From Pseudomonadota bacterium (lineage in GTDB: Bacteria > Pseudomonadota > Alphaproteobacteria > Rhizobiales > Xanthobacteraceae), in NCBI GenBank assembly GCA_023404675.1, contig JAEYAW010000030.1, positions 588,818 to 652,817 of the forward strand: a stretch of DNA of 64,000 bases. The letters are read 5' to 3'. Position 1 is the stretch's first letter. Each line of letters starts with the position of its first letter. The notes beneath the pieces were generated by a model. It worked only from the letters and a program-made list of their open reading frames with translations. It did no database searches and was not told where the DNA came from. Below are positions 1 through 8,984 of this stretch, piece after piece. The position numbers were made by a program, and so were the translations under genes.

Positions 1-1
1 A

Positions 2-781
2 CTTCTGAGCTGCGATGCGACCACGACTCTCGCGTCGGCCGTCCTGCCGACAAGCCGCTCCGTGCAGCTTCATCATCAGGCCACCGCCTTCGCCACCGTG
101 ATCAATACCGGAGCCAGCACCGGGAACGGATGCACGCTGTCGCTGGGCAGCACCGTCCCCGGCAACTTCGCATTCCAGACCACCGATCCCGCGACCAACC
201 AGCCCATCGGAACCCCGAATGCGCCGGCGACCATCTCCGCAGGCGCGAGCCAGTCGTTCGTCTTCGCGGTCCAGCCGTACTCTGTCCTTGCCGAGACGAC
301 GCTCCCGATCGTGGCCAGTTGCGTGAATTCCGCTCCGGCTCCGAGCGTGGTCGGCCTCAATACGCTGACGCTGTCGGCCTCGCCGACCGCGGTGCCGGAC
401 ATCATCGCGGTCGCGGCGACGGTCGATAGCAACGGCATCCTCAGCCTGTCCGGCCCCGAGCGGAACGGCGCGTTCTCTATCGCTACCGCGAACATCGGCG
501 CGACCGGGTCACTGACCGCGACCGTGGACACCGGGGCTGCGACGCTTCCGGTGACTCTCAACCTGTGCCAGACCGATCCCGCGACGTCCGCCTGCGTCTC
601 GGCGATCGGCCCGTCGGTGACGCTGAACATCGCAACCGGCGAAACGCCGACCTTCGCGATATTCGCGCATGCCAGCGGCGCGGTGCCGCTCGATCCGGCA
701 CGTTACCGCGTGTTCGTGCGCTTCCGCGACGGCGAGGACAGTACACGCGGTGCGACCAGCGTCGCCATCGCAACGCCCTGA
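2..781 (+). CDS. Secreted protein of unknown function, C-terminal part (5' end outside window)
   Basis: The reading frame is open to the left edge of the window, so the true start lies upstream. A GTG at 62 is only an internal codon. About 260 residues are visible, rich in Ala, Thr, Ser, Val and Gly with few charged residues. Alternating segments such as TLTLSASPTAVP and SLTATVDTGAATLPV suggest stacked beta-sandwich domains, as in extracellular or cell-surface proteins. Three pairs of cysteines flank short loops, which would fit disulfides formed outside the cytoplasm. I do not recognise a family. The gene ends just before a strong terminator. The extracellular location is inferred from composition only, because the signal-peptide end is not in the window. 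Confidence 0.6.
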   Translation, partial: LLSCDATTTLASAVLPTSRSVQLHHQATAFATVINTGASTGNGCTLSLGSTVPGNFAFQTTDPATNQPIGTPNAPATISAGASQSFVFAVQPYSVLAETTLPIVASCVNSAPAPSVVGLNTLTLSASPTAVPDIIAVAATVDSNGILSLSGPERNGAFSIATANIGATGSLTATVDTGAATLPVTLNLCQTDPATSACVSAIGPSVTLNIATGETPTFAIFAHASGAVPLDPARYRVFVRFRDGEDSTRGATSVAIATP

Positions 782-800
782 GCGTCGCCCCCCGCATACG

Positions 801-831
801 AAAAAGCCCCCGTCTCACGGGGGCTTTTTTT
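801..831. terminator. Bidirectional Rho-independent terminator
   Basis: A perfect 13-bp inverted repeat (AAAAAGCCCCCGT / ACGGGGGCTTTTT) with a 3-nt loop is followed by T residues on the plus strand, and the A-run on its left gives a T-run on the minus strand. It sits between the convergent ends of the secreted-protein gene and cheR and can serve both. Confidence 0.9.
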
Positions 832-856
832 ATTCCGGATTCCAGCTCGGCTTCGC

Positions 857-1732
857 TTAGCGGGTGGAGAGTGTCGTCGATCCGGTACCCATCTGCTTGA
901 GCGTCGGCGCCAGCGATGGCGCGCGAACCGTTGGCCGGTAGAGGCCGCGCCGCTGCGGGTGCGGCTCGAAGGCGTCCGTCAATCCGATCACCGTTTCCGC
1001 CGCGCCCAGAATCAGCGCGCCATCTGGCTCAAGGCAGCGCGCCAGCCGGCGGAAGATCTCCGCCTTGGTCGGCTGATCGAAATAGATCAGCACGTTGCGG
1101 CACAGGACGATATCGAACACTCCGAGATGGCTGAAATCCTGCAGCAGGTTCAACTGCTGGTGCCGCACCATCGCACGGATATCGGCATTGATCTGCCATA
1201 CGTCGCCGGTCTGCTGGAAATACTTCACCAGCAGCTGGATCGGCAGGCCGCGCTGCACCTCGAACTGGGTGAAAATTCCGGCTTTCGATTTCTCAAGGAC
1301 GTTCTTGTTCAGGTCGGTCGCCACGATCTCGATGCGCCACCCGGCCAGCGCCGGCCCCATCTCCTTGAGCGTCATGGCAAGCGAATACGGCTCCTGCCCG
1401 GTCGACGAGGCCGCGCACCAGATCCGCAGTGTGCGTTTGTTGGCGCGTGCCTTCATCAGATCCGGCACCAGCGAGTCCTGGAACATTCCGAACGGAAACT
1501 TGTCGCGAAAGAAAAACGTCTCGTTGGTCGTCATGGCCTCGACGACCTCGATCGCCAGCGGCTCGACGCCCGCCTTCACCTGCTGCACCAGTTCGGCAAT
1601 GCCGTTCAACTTGGCCCGGCGCGCGATCGGCAACAGGCGGCTGTCGACGAGATATTGCTTGTCGGCGGACAGGTCGAGCCCGGAACGCTCCTTCAGGAAT
1701 CGGCGAAGAAACTCGAAATGCGTCGTATCCAT
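857..1732 (-). CDS. cheR: Chemotaxis protein methyltransferase CheR
   Basis: This enzyme methylates glutamates on chemoreceptor cytoplasmic domains using S-adenosylmethionine, opposing CheB. The 291-residue product has the short helical CheR N-domain (FLRRFLKERSGLDL, residues 6-19) followed by the SAM-binding Rossmann domain: TFFFRDKFPF, the SAM loop around WCAASSTGQEPYS, the acidic ATDLNK segment, and the CRNVLIYF motif. The ATG at 1732 was chosen because it overlaps the cheB stop by one base (TGATG) and begins the conserved domain; upstream extension of the frame runs into cheB. It is the last gene of the cheA-cheW-cheY-cheB-cheR operon and ends at a shared terminator. No receptor gene is present in the window, so its targets are encoded elsewhere. 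Confidence 0.95.
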   Translation of the reverse strand: MDTTHFEFLRRFLKERSGLDLSADKQYLVDSRLLPIARRAKLNGIAELVQQVKAGVEPLAIEVVEAMTTNETFFFRDKFPFGMFQDSLVPDLMKARANKRTLRIWCAASSTGQEPYSLAMTLKEMGPALAGWRIEIVATDLNKNVLEKSKAGIFTQFEVQRGLPIQLLVKYFQQTGDVWQINADIRAMVRHQQLNLLQDFSHLGVFDIVLCRNVLIYFDQPTKAEIFRRLARCLEPDGALILGAAETVIGLTDAFEPHPQRRGLYRPTVRAPSLAPTLKQMGTGSTTLSTR

Positions 1733-2904
1733 CAGCCGACTCCAAACAACCTGTTGAGACGCGGTGCAATCTGATCGAGCGGCAGAACGGCCGAGCAAAT
1801 TCCCGCATGCGCCGCCGCGCCAGGCATTCCCCAGACCACGCTGGTCGCTTCGTCCTGCGCGATCACGCTGCCGCCGGCTTTCGCGATCTCCGCGCCACCG
1901 CGCATCCCGTCCGAGCCCATGCCGGTGAGGATGGTGGCGGCGATCGCGCCCTGCCAGACCTCGATGGCCGACTGAAACAGAACGTCCACGGCCGGCTTGC
2001 AGAAATTCACCGGCGGCCCGTCGTCGAGTGCGATGACCGGCTGTCCGGTCCCCTTGGCGACCCGCATGTGCCGCCCGCCCCGCGCCAGATAGATCTGGCC
2101 GGGACGAACGATCATGCCGTCGTCGGCCTCCTGTGCGGGCCGCCCTGACGCCCGTCCCAGATGCTCGGCAAGAATGGTGGTGAAGGTCGCCGGCATATGC
2201 TGGGTGATCAGCACCGGCACGCGATCGATCAGCGAGCCCAGTCCGGCAACGACCGTGGTGAGCGCCTGCGGCCCGCCCGTCGAGGAGCCGATCAGAAGGA
2301 CACGCGGCACCAGCGTCCCGAACGGCCGCAGCGTGATCGGACCGCGCGGCTTCGACACAGGCGGATCGGCTGGAACGATCGAGGGCGCCGCCGTCACGGC
2401 GGGTGCCGCACCGGGCGACGCCGGGCGGGACATGCGCCCGGAGCGGGCGCGCGCCCGGCCTCCCAGCATGCGGATCTTCTCGATGAGATCGCGCTTGAAC
2501 GTATCGACGGTGCCCATCTCGCGGGTGGTCTCGGGCTTGGGCACATAATCCGTCGCACCAAGCGACAGCGCCTTCAAGCTGATCTCGGCGTTTCGCCGCG
2601 TCAGTGTCGAGGCCATGATGACGATCAGATCGCGCTTGCGCGCCAGCAACTGGGGCAGCGCCGAAATCCCGTCCATCTCGGGCATCTCGATATCGAGCAC
2701 CACGACATCGGGCTGAACGTGTTCGACCTGATGGATGGCATCGAGTCCGGTCCGCAACGAGGCCACGACGGTCATGTCGCTTTCGGCATCGACCCAGCGC
2801 GAGATCAGGCCGCGAATGACGACGGAGTCGTCGACGACCATCACGCGCAGCAGCTCGGGCCGATCGGAACCACTGGACTTGGGTACCACTGCGAGACTGG
2901 TCAC
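1732..2904 (-). CDS. cheB: Chemotaxis response regulator protein-glutamate methylesterase CheB
   Basis: CheB demethylates and deamidates chemoreceptors when phosphorylated by CheA. The N-terminal receiver (about residues 18-125) carries the phospho-acceptor Asp in VVVLDIEMPEMDG (about D71). A Pro/Ala-rich linker follows. The C-terminal esterase domain shows the catalytic triad: Ser in LIGSSTGGP (about 207), His in ITQHMP (about 236) and Asp in TGMGSDGM (about 332). I chose GTG at 2904, preceded by CAGGT at good spacing; an in-frame TTG at 2922 would add six residues and cannot be excluded. The gene is downstream of cheY and overlaps cheR by one base, indicating translational coupling. All catalytic residues are present, so it should be active. 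Confidence 0.94.
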   Translation of the reverse strand: MTSLAVVPKSSGSDRPELLRVMVVDDSVVIRGLISRWVDAESDMTVVASLRTGLDAIHQVEHVQPDVVVLDIEMPEMDGISALPQLLARKRDLIVIMASTLTRRNAEISLKALSLGATDYVPKPETTREMGTVDTFKRDLIEKIRMLGGRARARSGRMSRPASPGAAPAVTAAPSIVPADPPVSKPRGPITLRPFGTLVPRVLLIGSSTGGPQALTTVVAGLGSLIDRVPVLITQHMPATFTTILAEHLGRASGRPAQEADDGMIVRPGQIYLARGGRHMRVAKGTGQPVIALDDGPPVNFCKPAVDVLFQSAIEVWQGAIAATILTGMGSDGMRGGAEIAKAGGSVIAQDEATSVVWGMPGAAAHAGICSAVLPLDQIAPRLNRLFGVG

Positions 2905-2969
2905 TTTCAATACCTGACGCAACTTACTTACAAACGTGGCCGTATGGCCACGCAGACCGCGACACGCGA

Positions 2970-3335
2970 TCAGATCAAACCGACTTCCTGAAACTTGGCG
3001 GTCATAATTTCGCTGTCGAACGGCTTCATGATGTATTCATTGGCGCCCGCGTGAAGCGCCCGCGCGATATGCGCCACGTCGTTCTCGGTCGTACAGAACA
3101 CGACCTTGGGCTGATCGCCGCCGGGCAGGAGGCGAAGGTGGCGCAGAAACTCATACCCGTCCATCACGGGCATGTTCCAGTCGAGCAGCACCGCGTCCGG
3201 CAGCCCCTGACGGCACACCGCCAGCGCCTTCTCGCCGTCCTCGGCCTCGACAATCCGGAAGTCGAGACCTTCAAGAATGCGCCGCGCGACTTTCCTGATG
3301 ACGCTGGAATCATCGACAACCAGGCACGTTTTCAT
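2970..3335 (-). CDS. cheY: Single-domain response regulator, CheY family
   Basis: A 121-residue stand-alone receiver domain, the diffusible output of CheA that normally binds the flagellar switch. The acidic pair D8-D9, the phospho-acceptor D52 (in LLDWNMPVMDG), T82-T83 and K104 (in YIMKPFD) are all visible. There is no output domain. ATG at 3335 is preceded by GGGAGA. It lies between cheW and cheB in the same operon. The YIMKPFDSEIMTAKF end is the pattern common in alphaproteobacterial operons where this CheY may be one of several, so whether it drives the motor or acts as a phosphate sink cannot be told from the sequence. Confidence 0.93.
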   Translation of the reverse strand: MKTCLVVDDSSVIRKVARRILEGLDFRIVEAEDGEKALAVCRQGLPDAVLLDWNMPVMDGYEFLRHLRLLPGGDQPKVVFCTTENDVAHIARALHAGANEYIMKPFDSEIMTAKFQEVGLI

Positions 3336-3383
3336 ATGCGCATCTCCCTGTGGGCCGGATCGATCCAGCCGCTTATCCGTTCC

Positions 3384-3863
3384 CTATGCAGCCGCAGCGT
3401 CCTTGGCGACGTCGAGAACCGCGTCGACATCCAGCACGACCAGCAGACGCCCCTCAAGCCGATAGACACCCAGCGCCATCAGCGCCAGACGCGGATCGAG
3501 ATTGACCGGGTTCGGCTCGCGCGCGTCGTTGCGAAGCTTCACCACCTCGCCGATGGAATCGATCAGAAGCCCGAACGACTCGCCACGCAGATCAACGCCT
3601 GCCGCCATCTGCGAATGCCCCGCCTCCCGCGGCGGCAGGCTGAGCCGCGCGCGCATGTCGATGGCGGTCACGATCCGGCCGCGCAGATTGAGAATCCCCG
3701 CAACCTCGCGCGGCGCCAGCGGAACGCGCGTCAGCCGTTCCGGAATAAAGACATCCTGCACACGGGAGATCGGAAGGCCGAACATCTGGTCGTCGATCAT
3801 CGCCGTGACGTATTCGGTCAGTGCGCTGTCGTCGTTCGCCGGCTTGAGTGCTTTGATATCCAT
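3384..3863 (-). CDS. cheW: Chemotaxis coupling protein CheW
   Basis: CheW is the scaffold that links receptors to the kinase CheA. The 159-residue product is a single CheW-type SH3-like domain: the FGLPISRVQDVF strand, the conserved GILNLRGRIVTAIDMRARL motif, and the SFGLLIDSIGEVVKL strand. A short Ala-rich tail ends the protein. The start lies 12 bp after the cheA stop and its GGAG ribosome-binding site overlaps that stop, so the two are probably translated together. Length and motifs are typical; nothing is missing. Confidence 0.93.
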   Translation of the reverse strand: MDIKALKPANDDSALTEYVTAMIDDQMFGLPISRVQDVFIPERLTRVPLAPREVAGILNLRGRIVTAIDMRARLSLPPREAGHSQMAAGVDLRGESFGLLIDSIGEVVKLRNDAREPNPVNLDPRLALMALGVYRLEGRLLVVLDVDAVLDVAKDAAAA

Positions 3864-3875
3864 GATCGAACTCCG

Positions 3876-6578
3876 TTACGCTGCCGCCGCGGTCTGCGCC
3901 GCCTCGGTTGTCTGCTCCTTGAGCGCGGCGATCAGGCCCGGCCGGTCGAACTTCGCCACGTAATCGTGGAAGCCCGCCTGCCGGCCGCGCTCGATCGCCA
4001 CCGGCGACACCATGGCCGACAGCGCGATGATCGGGACATCGACCATGCGCTTGTCGGCGCGGATCGCTTCGGCCAGTTCGAACCCGTTCATGCCCGGCAT
4101 CTCGATGTCGGTCAGGATCACGTCGAACTTGTTCGCCCGCAGCGCCGACAGCGCCTCGTCGCCATTGCTGGCGAGCTGGACCTGATAGCCCGCCGCCTTC
4201 AGCACCGGCTCAAGCATGTTGCGGAAGAAGGCCGAGTCGTCGACGAGCAGGATGGAGCGCGTCCAGTCGGCGGTCTTGGTCTCGGAGCGGTTGAACCAGT
4301 CCGCGAAGGCCATCGGCAGGTAATGCGCGACATCGATCACGTCGGTGGCCGAGCCCTTCACAATCGCCGAGCCGAGCAGCCCTTCGCGGCTGGAGGCGAC
4401 CTCGATCTTGAGATGCTCCTGCACGATATCGACGATCTCATCCACCGCGAGGCCCATCTGCCGGGTCTCGTCGGAGAAGACGAGAATCGGCTGCAGACCG
4501 CTGGTGCGCAGCGAGACGCCCGGCATCGTCACCAGCGGCATCAGGCGGCCGCGATACTGTACGACATAACGGCCATCGCAGGACTCGATGGTATCGGCGG
4601 AGATTTCCTCCAGCCGGGTGACCAGCGAGAGCGGCACGGCCTTCGGCTGCTGCGATCCGGCGCGGAACACCAGGAGCGACGTCTGCGGCCCGGCATCTCC
4701 CTGCCGCTGATGCATGTCGTCGTCGGTCGCCTGCCCCGCAACCGAAGCACCGAGCGCGTGCGCGATGCCGTTCGGATCGACGATGAGGATCACCGCGCCG
4801 TCGCCGAGAATGGTGTTGCCGGAGAACATCGTGATGTGACGAAGCTTGCTCGACATCGGCTTCACCACGATTTCCTCGGTGTGGAACACGGTGTCCACCA
4901 CGATGCCGAAGATCTGGCTGCCGATCTGGGTGACGACGATGAAGCCGTTCTCCACGTTTCCGGCGTCGTCGATTTCCAGAATGCTGCGCAGATGGATCAG
5001 CGGCAGCAGCTTGTCGCGCAGGCGCAGCACGGGCGTATCCTTGATACGCTCGATGCGATGTTCGGAGGCGGCGCGCACGCTGACGAGCTCGATCACCGCC
5101 AACTGGGGAATGGCGAAGCGTTCCCCGCCCGCCTCGACGATCAGTGCCGAGACGATGGCCAGCGTCAGCGGAATCTTGATGGTGATGCTGCTGCCTTCGC
5201 CGCGCACCGACTTGACGTCGATGGTACCGCCGATCTGATCGATGTTGGTCCGAACCACGTCCATGCCGACGCCGCGGCCCGACACGCTCGTCACCGACGC
5301 CGCCGTCGAGAAGCCCGGCGCGAAGATGAACTTGTGGATCTGCGCCTCGGTCATCTTCTCGATCTCGGCCTCGGAGACGAGACCGTTGGCGATCGCCTTC
5401 GCCTTGATGCGATCGGTATCGAGACCGCGGCCGTTGTCCGCGATGCAGATGATGATATGGCCGCCCTCGTGATAGGCCGACAGGCGGATCGTGCCCTGCT
5501 CCGGCTTGCCGTTGCTCAGACGCTCCAGCGGCGATTCCAGGCCGTGATCGGCCGAATTGCGCACCATGTGCGTGAGCGGGTCCTTGATGAGGTCCAGCAC
5601 CTGGCGGTCGAGTTCGGTATCCGCGCCGTGCATTTCGAGTTCGATCTGCTTGCCGAGTTCGGCGGCGAGGTCGCGCACGATGCGGGGCAGCTTCTGCCAC
5701 GCGTTGCCGATCGGCTGCATGCGCGTCTTCATGACGCCTTCCTGCAGCTCGGCAGTCACGCTCGACAGCCGCTGCAACGGCACCTTGAATTCGTTGTCGG
5801 TCTGCTTGCGGCTGATCTCCAGCAACTGATTGCGGGTCAGCACCAGCTCGGAGACCATCGTCATGAGATGTTCGATCGTGTCGACGTTCACACGGATCGA
5901 CTGGTTGGCGATCTTGTCGCTTTCGGCGACTTCGCCATCGCCGCCCTTCTTGGCGCGCGCAGCCGGTGCCTTTGCCGCCGCGACCTCGGGAGATGCAGGC
6001 GCGGCCTCGGGGATCTCGGCGTCGGATGCGGCGATCTGCGGAGCCGCCACGGTCGGGACGGACACCTCGCTGGCGGTTTCGCGAAAGGCGCGCTCCAGCT
6101 CGTCGAGCGAGACCTCGCCCGGACGCAGCGGCCGTTCGAGAACCTGCTCGATCAGCGTGCCGGTGCTCACGACGGCTGGGGCCGGCGGAGGCGGCGCGGC
6201 GGCGGCGCCTTCGGCGGCGGCCTGCAACTGCAGGATCAGATCCTGATCGTCGCCGGCCGGCTCGGCCTCGTTCGCTTCGAGCTCGGCGAGAATCTCTTTC
6301 AGGCGATCAATCGTTGTAAGAATAAGAGAGACGGATGCGCCGGTGACGGCCATGCCGTCCCGGAATTTGCCCATCAGCGTTTCGGCGGCGTGGGCCAGCG
6401 CTTCCAGGCGCGGCAGGCCGAGGAAACCGCAAGTTCCCTTGATGGTGTGGACCAATCGGAAAATATTATCGAGGATGGCCGCGTTGTTCGGCTCCTGCTC
6501 GAACTTGATCAACTGATTGTCGACCGTATCGAGGCTCTCATTGGTCTCGGTGAGAAATTCCCGAAGCAGATCATCCAT
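3876..6578 (-). CDS. cheA: Hybrid chemotaxis histidine kinase CheA with C-terminal receiver
   Basis: This kinase integrates receptor signals and phosphorylates CheY and CheB. The 900-residue protein is longer than classical CheA. Domains in order: an HPt domain with the phospho-His H44 (LVHTIKG); a Pro/Ala-rich linker (about 150-215); the P3 dimerisation helices; a HATPase domain with N-box VRNSADHG (near 343), DNGRGLD and GRGVGMD; a CheW-like P5 domain; a second CheW-like segment (about 640-765); and a receiver domain with phospho-Asp in ILTDIEMPG (near 822). A separate P2 CheY-binding domain is not obvious. The fused receiver could act as an internal phosphate sink or control element. It is the first gene of the che operon, 167 bp downstream of chpT. 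Confidence 0.95.
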   Translation of the reverse strand: MDDLLREFLTETNESLDTVDNQLIKFEQEPNNAAILDNIFRLVHTIKGTCGFLGLPRLEALAHAAETLMGKFRDGMAVTGASVSLILTTIDRLKEILAELEANEAEPAGDDQDLILQLQAAAEGAAAAPPPPAPAVVSTGTLIEQVLERPLRPGEVSLDELERAFRETASEVSVPTVAAPQIAASDAEIPEAAPASPEVAAAKAPAARAKKGGDGEVAESDKIANQSIRVNVDTIEHLMTMVSELVLTRNQLLEISRKQTDNEFKVPLQRLSSVTAELQEGVMKTRMQPIGNAWQKLPRIVRDLAAELGKQIELEMHGADTELDRQVLDLIKDPLTHMVRNSADHGLESPLERLSNGKPEQGTIRLSAYHEGGHIIICIADNGRGLDTDRIKAKAIANGLVSEAEIEKMTEAQIHKFIFAPGFSTAASVTSVSGRGVGMDVVRTNIDQIGGTIDVKSVRGEGSSITIKIPLTLAIVSALIVEAGGERFAIPQLAVIELVSVRAASEHRIERIKDTPVLRLRDKLLPLIHLRSILEIDDAGNVENGFIVVTQIGSQIFGIVVDTVFHTEEIVVKPMSSKLRHITMFSGNTILGDGAVILIVDPNGIAHALGASVAGQATDDDMHQRQGDAGPQTSLLVFRAGSQQPKAVPLSLVTRLEEISADTIESCDGRYVVQYRGRLMPLVTMPGVSLRTSGLQPILVFSDETRQMGLAVDEIVDIVQEHLKIEVASSREGLLGSAIVKGSATDVIDVAHYLPMAFADWFNRSETKTADWTRSILLVDDSAFFRNMLEPVLKAAGYQVQLASNGDEALSALRANKFDVILTDIEMPGMNGFELAEAIRADKRMVDVPIIALSAMVSPVAIERGRQAGFHDYVAKFDRPGLIAALKEQTTEAAQTAAAA

Positions 6579-6745
6579 CGTGAAAAGCCTTGTACCTTAT
6601 GCACCGGATCCCGGCGCGCTTCTGGTACAGGCAGTTTCACCGCAAAGCGTTTAATATTCGTTGAGTATGACCGGCAAAGTTCCATATCCCGGGAACCAGC
6701 CGGACGATGGAATGGCCTGCCGCCCGGCGGGGCGGATGGAATTTA

Positions 6746-7393
6746 TCAGCCCGGCGTCGCCGCCACCACGACGGCCTCGCCTTCCATGGCAAGGCCGACC
6801 GAAAGGCCGCACGACTCGGCCAGAAGGCGGGTGTAATAGGGCTGCACCGCGTGAGCATCCACGGTCCCCTCCGCACGCCCGGCAAGACTGTCGGCGACGT
6901 TCTGCGGCAGCCGCGCATTGAGCCCGGTGGCCTCAATGCGGAAGCCCGCGGCCTCCCCCTCGCCGGTCTGCCCGACCACCAGCGTGCCACCCCGCGGAAC
7001 CGTCTGCTGGGCAATGACCAGCATGTTCAGCAGCAGCTTGACGCGGTTCTTCGGGAGCAGCGCGCGCGTCAGATTCCAGGTGAGCCTGGTGCGATCGTCC
7101 TCGATATGGCCGCGCGCCATCGCCTCGGCGTCGCCGGTGTCGATCTGCGCACCGGCCGAGCCTGCGGCGCCGAAGGCCAGACGGCAGAATTGCAGCCGCG
7201 CGGACGCGGTCTTCGCGCTCTTGCGGATCAGGTCCAGCGCGAACTCGGCATCGTCCCCTTTCGGATTGTCGTCGAGCACCTCAAGGCCATTGACGATCGC
7301 ACCCACAGGGCTGATGAGATCGTGACACACGCGCGAGCACAGAAGCGCGGCGAGTTCGAGAGCATCGGCCGGAGCGGGAGGAGCGGACATCAT
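6746..7393 (-). CDS. chpT: Histidine phosphotransferase ChpT
   Basis: In Caulobacter, ChpT relays phosphate from the hybrid kinase CckA to CtrA and CpdR, controlling cell cycle and motility genes. The 215-residue product matches this family: an N-terminal helical hairpin with the phospho-His in LLCSRVCHDLISPVGAI (about H20), then a degenerate Bergerat-like domain without the ATP-binding N, G1 and G2 boxes. Two adjacent ATG codons (7393, 7390) follow CAGGG; the first is used here. Upstream extension of the frame is antisense to cysQ and is rejected. It is oriented with cheA, 167 bp upstream. The placement beside cheA suggests shared regulation of motility but co-transcription is only an inference. 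Confidence 0.88.
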   Translation of the reverse strand: MMSAPPAPADALELAALLCSRVCHDLISPVGAIVNGLEVLDDNPKGDDAEFALDLIRKSAKTASARLQFCRLAFGAAGSAGAQIDTGDAEAMARGHIEDDRTRLTWNLTRALLPKNRVKLLLNMLVIAQQTVPRGGTLVVGQTGEGEAAGFRIEATGLNARLPQNVADSLAGRAEGTVDAHAVQPYYTRLLAESCGLSVGLAMEGEAVVVAATPG

Positions 7394-7537
7394 TATGAAC
7401 CCTGCTGGAATCGGAACGGCGTGGATTGTCATCCGGCCGGCGAATCGTGCCGGCACAGGTTTGATACACCGTCGGCCGTTGCGCGGCCATACGGCGGCCG
7501 GAACGGCCCGGGGCGGTGCGTGGCGACGAGGGACGGC

Positions 7538-8374
7538 ATGCCGTTGATCGAAGCAAGACAGGCCGTGGCCCTGCTGGACCCGCTGACGGATCTCGCCATC
7601 GCGGCGGGCGCGGCGATTCTCGCGGTCAACCGCGCGGCCATGAGTGTATGCGACAAGCCGGATCACTCCCCGGTCACCGAGGCCGATCACGCGGCCGACC
7701 GGGTGATCGCGCAGGGCCTCGGCCGCCTGCTGCCGGATGTGCCGGTGCTTTCCGAGGAGCGGACCCACCTCGCATCGCCGCCCTATGATGGCAGTTTCGT
7801 GCTGGTCGATCCGCTCGACGGCACCCGCGAGTTCATAGAGGGCCGCGACGAATACACGGTGAACATCGCCATCGTAACCGACGGCCGCCCGCTGCTGGGG
7901 CTCGTCGGCGCGCCGGCGGCCGGCCTGCTCTGGCGCGGCGTGGTCGGCCATGGCGCGGAGCGGATCGCCATCGCGGCGGATGGCTCGCGGACGGGGGTGC
8001 CGATCCATACCCGGCCCGCGCCGCTTTCCGGCGAGGCCTGGACGGTGACCGTCAGCCGCTCACACGGCGACCGCAACACGGACGCCTTCATCACGCGTCT
8101 GCCCGCCGCACGACGGCTCGGCATCGGTTCGGCGCTGAAGTTCTGCCGGGTCGCCGAAGGACTCGCGGACGTCTATCCGCGTCTCGGACCGACCTGCGAG
8201 TGGGACGTCGCCGCCGGCCACGCCGTCATCGAGGCCGCAGGCGGGCGGATCACCACCCCGGAAGGCGCCCCGCTCCGCTTCGGCGCGATCCGGCCGGATT
8301 TCATCGTTCCCGGCTTCATCGCGTGGGGCGATCCGGCGGCCGAGCGGCAACTCGCTCCGGCCCTTATTCGCTGA
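7538..8374 (+). CDS. cysQ: Inositol monophosphatase family protein, CysQ-like 3'(2'),5'-bisphosphate nucleotidase
   Basis: The family hydrolyses phosphomonoesters with Mg2+; CysQ members convert 3'-phosphoadenosine 5'-phosphate to AMP in sulfate assimilation. The 278-residue product has the metal-binding LSEE (about 72-74), VDPLDGTREF (D91, D94) and CEWDVAAGHAVIEAAGG (D223) motifs in the right order. ATG 7538 is preceded by GAGGGAC; a longer open frame upstream runs antisense to chpT and is not real. It is divergent from chpT and its 3' end overlaps the convergent YHS gene by 11 bp. Distinction from inositol-phosphate or histidinol-phosphate phosphatases is by the FIEGRDEYTVNIA context and is moderate. 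Confidence 0.85.
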   Translation: MPLIEARQAVALLDPLTDLAIAAGAAILAVNRAAMSVCDKPDHSPVTEADHAADRVIAQGLGRLLPDVPVLSEERTHLASPPYDGSFVLVDPLDGTREFIEGRDEYTVNIAIVTDGRPLLGLVGAPAAGLLWRGVVGHGAERIAIAADGSRTGVPIHTRPAPLSGEAWTVTVSRSHGDRNTDAFITRLPAARRLGIGSALKFCRVAEGLADVYPRLGPTCEWDVAAGHAVIEAAGGRITTPEGAPLRFGAIRPDFIVPGFIAWGDPAAERQLAPALIR

Positions 8375-8864
8375 GGCTGTCGCGCAGGTCCGGCCAATTC
8401 TTCTCGGCGACGCCGAGATAGCGGGCCGGATCGGCGGCGAACGCGTCGCGATTGCTTTCGCGATAGAACAGGTAGAGCCGCTGTCCGACGACGAGCCACA
8501 GTTGCGCGTTCCCGGCAACCGGCTTGCCGCGCGCGACATCGACGGGATCGTAGCCGCCGAAACGCGGCGCGTACACATCGGGGCGCTGAACAAAGAAAAC
8601 GCGATTGTCGGGATTGGCGAAGCGCCAGACCACACCCTGCGCCATCGTCTCGATGGCCGGATCTCCCGGCACCGGACGGGCGTCCGTGAAATAGGCCACC
8701 GGATCGTAACCGCCGATGGCAAGGCCGGTATGGCGGTCGGCCACCACCCGCTCCGTCGGGCCGCCGAACGCCAGATCAGCACAACCGAGCAGGCTCAGCG
8801 CACCTGCCGCGAAAATGGCGATTCCGGGGCGACGCGCCTTCTTTTCCTGCCGCTGTGCCGTCAT
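8364..8864 (-). CDS. YHS domain-containing (lipo)protein
   Basis: A 166-residue envelope protein. The N-terminus has a basic stretch (QEKKARR) and a hydrophobic segment ending LSLLGC, a plausible lipobox with Cys at about 29. The mature part contains a YHS-like domain: LAIGGYDPVAYF, then the VWRFANPDNRVFF segment, and a second GYDPV motif (GGYDPVDVARGKPV). YHS domains are small and often metal-linked, but their role in this family is unknown. ATG 8864 was chosen as it gives a proper signal; an in-frame start at 8918 would bury it. It overlaps cysQ tail-to-tail by 11 bp. Confidence 0.75.
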   Translation of the reverse strand: MTAQRQEKKARRPGIAIFAAGALSLLGCADLAFGGPTERVVADRHTGLAIGGYDPVAYFTDARPVPGDPAIETMAQGVVWRFANPDNRVFFVQRPDVYAPRFGGYDPVDVARGKPVAGNAQLWLVVGQRLYLFYRESNRDAFAADPARYLGVAEKNWPDLRDSLSE

Positions 8865-8984
8865 AGTTCCTGTCGATAAGTTGAGTCGGGGAAAGTGGAT
8901 GCATTCTACGCCATGCACCGTCAGCAGGCGGTTAAGGATGCGCTCACGTCACACGATGTCATCTCAAGGGGGTTCGCACGCCAC

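Noticed and set aside
6579..6745. Sigma-54 promoter before cheA
   Set aside because: A TGGAAC near TTTGC is present, but the GG-GC spacing is far too short for a -24/-12 element.
3051..6836. A 1261-codon open frame on the plus strand opposite cheA, cheW and cheY
   Set aside because: It has the His/Arg/Asp-rich composition of a high-GC antisense shadow and no recognisable domain, while the minus strand encodes clear che genes.
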